Positions 15,459 through 16,232 of a DNA stretch of 16,232 nt are shown here, in pieces; position 1 is the first letter of the stretch; every line of letters starts with the position of its first letter. Under the pieces are notes generated by a model that had not been told where the DNA came from, ran no database searches, and was given only the letters and a program-made list of their open reading frames with translations. Location of the stretch: contig CAJWLW010000080.1 of NCBI GenBank assembly GCA_913042885.1, positions 1-16,232 on the forward strand, written 5' to 3'. The position numbers and the translations under genes are program-made. This stretch comes from an uncultured Lentisphaeria bacterium. GTDB lineage: Bacteria; Verrucomicrobiota; Lentisphaeria; JABSQK01; CAJWLW01.

Positions 15459-15596
15459 GCTGACGGCGCCGATAATGTTTTTTTGCAACACCAATCTTTA
15501 TCGAAGCATCGAGATCATAACGGAACGGCATTGCGAACCCGGGCGCGACCGTTGCGGGCGTGGCGCTCACAACGGCAGATCACCTGGTGGGCTCTT

Positions 15597-16232
15597 CTAC
15601 AATTCTTCCCGGCATTGCCGCCCGAGCTCGGCGAACTTGTAGCCGGTCTGCGTAAGGAACATGATATCGCCGCCGACACCGACAAAGCGGAAACCTTCCG
15701 CGATTGTCGCACGCAGGGATTCGGGGGTCGGCAGCACGACATGCACACCGGCGGCCTTGCCCGCGTTGGCACAAGCATCGAGCACAAGCTGTCGTGCCTC
15801 AATGATTTTCGGATGACTGGTCTGGCCGGTGATGCCATAGGAACCGCTCATGTCATACGGGCCGATGTAGACACCATCGATACCATCGACGGCAAGGATT
15901 GCGTCGATGTTCTCGACCGCCAGTGCCGACTCGATCATGGCGATGACCACGATCCGGTCGTTGGCGGCAGCTGCATAGCCGTCAAAGTTTATGCCCCAGT
16001 CATTCGAGCGGCCGAACGAATAGCCGCGCACGCCCTGTGGCGGATATTTCGCTGCCCTGACGGCGTGCGCCGCCTGTTCGGGCGTTTCTATCAGCGGCAC
16101 GATGACACCTTCCGTGCCGACATCGAGCGCCTGGCGGATCACCAGTGTATCGCACTCGCGGACGCGCACCAGCATCGTACTGCGGCCCTGCACGGCGCGC
16201 GCCATGTTGGTGACTTGCTCGATGGACGTATC
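15597..16232 (-). CDS. HpcH/HpaI aldolase/citrate lyase family protein (partial, 5' end off window)
   Basis: This is a class II, divalent-metal-dependent aldolase that would cleave or form a 2-keto-3-deoxy or 4-hydroxy-2-oxo acid with pyruvate (or a similar 2-oxo acid) as partner. The frame is open to the window edge: 211 codons are visible of about 250-260, so roughly 40-50 N-terminal residues are missing. The ATG at 16205 is not the true start, because the preceding in-frame DTSIEQVTN continues the family pattern. Visible family blocks are ALDVGTEGVIVPLIET, YPPQGVRGYSFG, VIAMIESALAVENIDAI (with the metal-binding Glu), DGVYIGPYDMSGSYG (with the metal-binding Asp) and QTSHPKIIEA. Its direction matches the prepilin-like gene but a 229-base gap intervenes, so they are not an obvious operon. 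The exact substrate is undetermined. Confidence 0.93.
   Translation of the reverse strand, partial: DTSIEQVTNMARAVQGRSTMLVRVRECDTLVIRQALDVGTEGVIVPLIETPEQAAHAVRAAKYPPQGVRGYSFGRSNDWGINFDGYAAAANDRIVVIAMIESALAVENIDAILAVDGIDGVYIGPYDMSGSYGITGQTSHPKIIEARQLVLDACANAGKAAGVHVVLPTPESLRATIAEGFRFVGVGGDIMFLTQTGYKFAELGRQCREEL

Larger units (their letters stand above)
15368..15596. other. intergenic region upstream of the prepilin-like gene
   Basis: This 229-base gap separates two minus-strand genes and is the longest non-coding stretch in the window. Besides the homopolymer and candidate promoter it holds CTATATAG (15421-15428, palindromic) and an imperfect hairpin CCGTTG (15549-15554) with CAACGG (15570-15575) that lacks a following T-run in the minus direction. 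No small gene or RNA gene is evident. Confidence 0.4.

Noticed and set aside
15460..15484. A CGGCGCCG palindrome followed by seven T, considered as a plus-strand terminator.
   Set aside because: The palindrome has no loop and the T-run is several bases away. There is no plus-strand gene ending here.
15549..15575. A CCGTTG/CAACGG inverted repeat downstream of the HpcH/HpaI gene, considered as its terminator.
   Set aside because: The stem is only six pairs with a 15-base loop, and no T-run follows in the minus direction.

Overview
This window looks like a catabolic, accessory-type stretch of a high-GC, free-living (probably aquatic or marine) bacterium that may be known only from metagenomes. 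The best taxonomic hint is the prepilin-like protein at 14504-15367. Its N-terminus ([18 protein letters not shown], followed by MLLPAL) is the form found in large numbers in Lentisphaerota, Verrucomicrobiota and Planctomycetota, and in some uncultivated phyla such as Poribacteria and Latescibacterota. The many Ldh_2, PhyH, M81/MlrC and HpcH/HpaI enzymes fit those groups too. The assignment is an inference of low to moderate confidence. I found no rRNA, tRNA, CRISPR array, insertion sequence, integrase or phage gene.

Layout from left to right. (1) 1-975, minus: an Ldh_2-family (malate/lactate/ureidoglycolate-type) NAD(P)-dependent dehydrogenase, cut at its C-terminus by the window edge and divergent from the next genes. 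(2) 1111-3729, plus: a small Cupin_3 (DUF861-like) protein, then a secreted 731-residue protein whose C-terminal half holds about twelve GGNDxY-type repeats. (3) 3765-5183, minus: an aldehyde dehydrogenase, convergent with the repeat protein and divergent from (4) 5408-6607, plus, an exported YVTN-type beta-propeller with a Cys-containing tail. A GntR-like palindrome lies in the gap between 3 and 4. (5) 6661-9671, minus: an unrecognised 358-residue protein overlapping an M81/MlrC metallopeptidase gene by 4 bases, then an antibiotic-biosynthesis-monooxygenase (ABM) fold protein that seems to have its own promoter. (6) 9783-14322, plus: a probable operon of a 910-residue right-handed beta-helix protein with an inserted GH2-like jelly roll, a metal-dependent amidohydrolase and a PhyH-family dioxygenase. 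(7) 14504-15367, minus: a prepilin-like protein with an 11-C tract upstream. (8) 15597-16232, minus: an HpcH/HpaI aldolase, cut at its N-terminus by the window edge.

Taken together, the enzymes look like a toolkit for small-molecule breakdown. Hydroxy acids would be oxidised (Ldh_2), aldehydes oxidised (ALDH), amides, lactones or peptides hydrolysed (amidohydrolase, MlrC), carbon hydroxylated (PhyH) and 2-oxo acids made or cleaved by aldol chemistry (HpcH/HpaI). The beta-helix protein would act on or bind carbohydrate. The substrate cannot be read from the sequence. The best candidates for something undescribed are the coupled unknown/MlrC pair, the GGNDxY repeat protein, and the homopolymer-bearing promoter of the prepilin-like gene.
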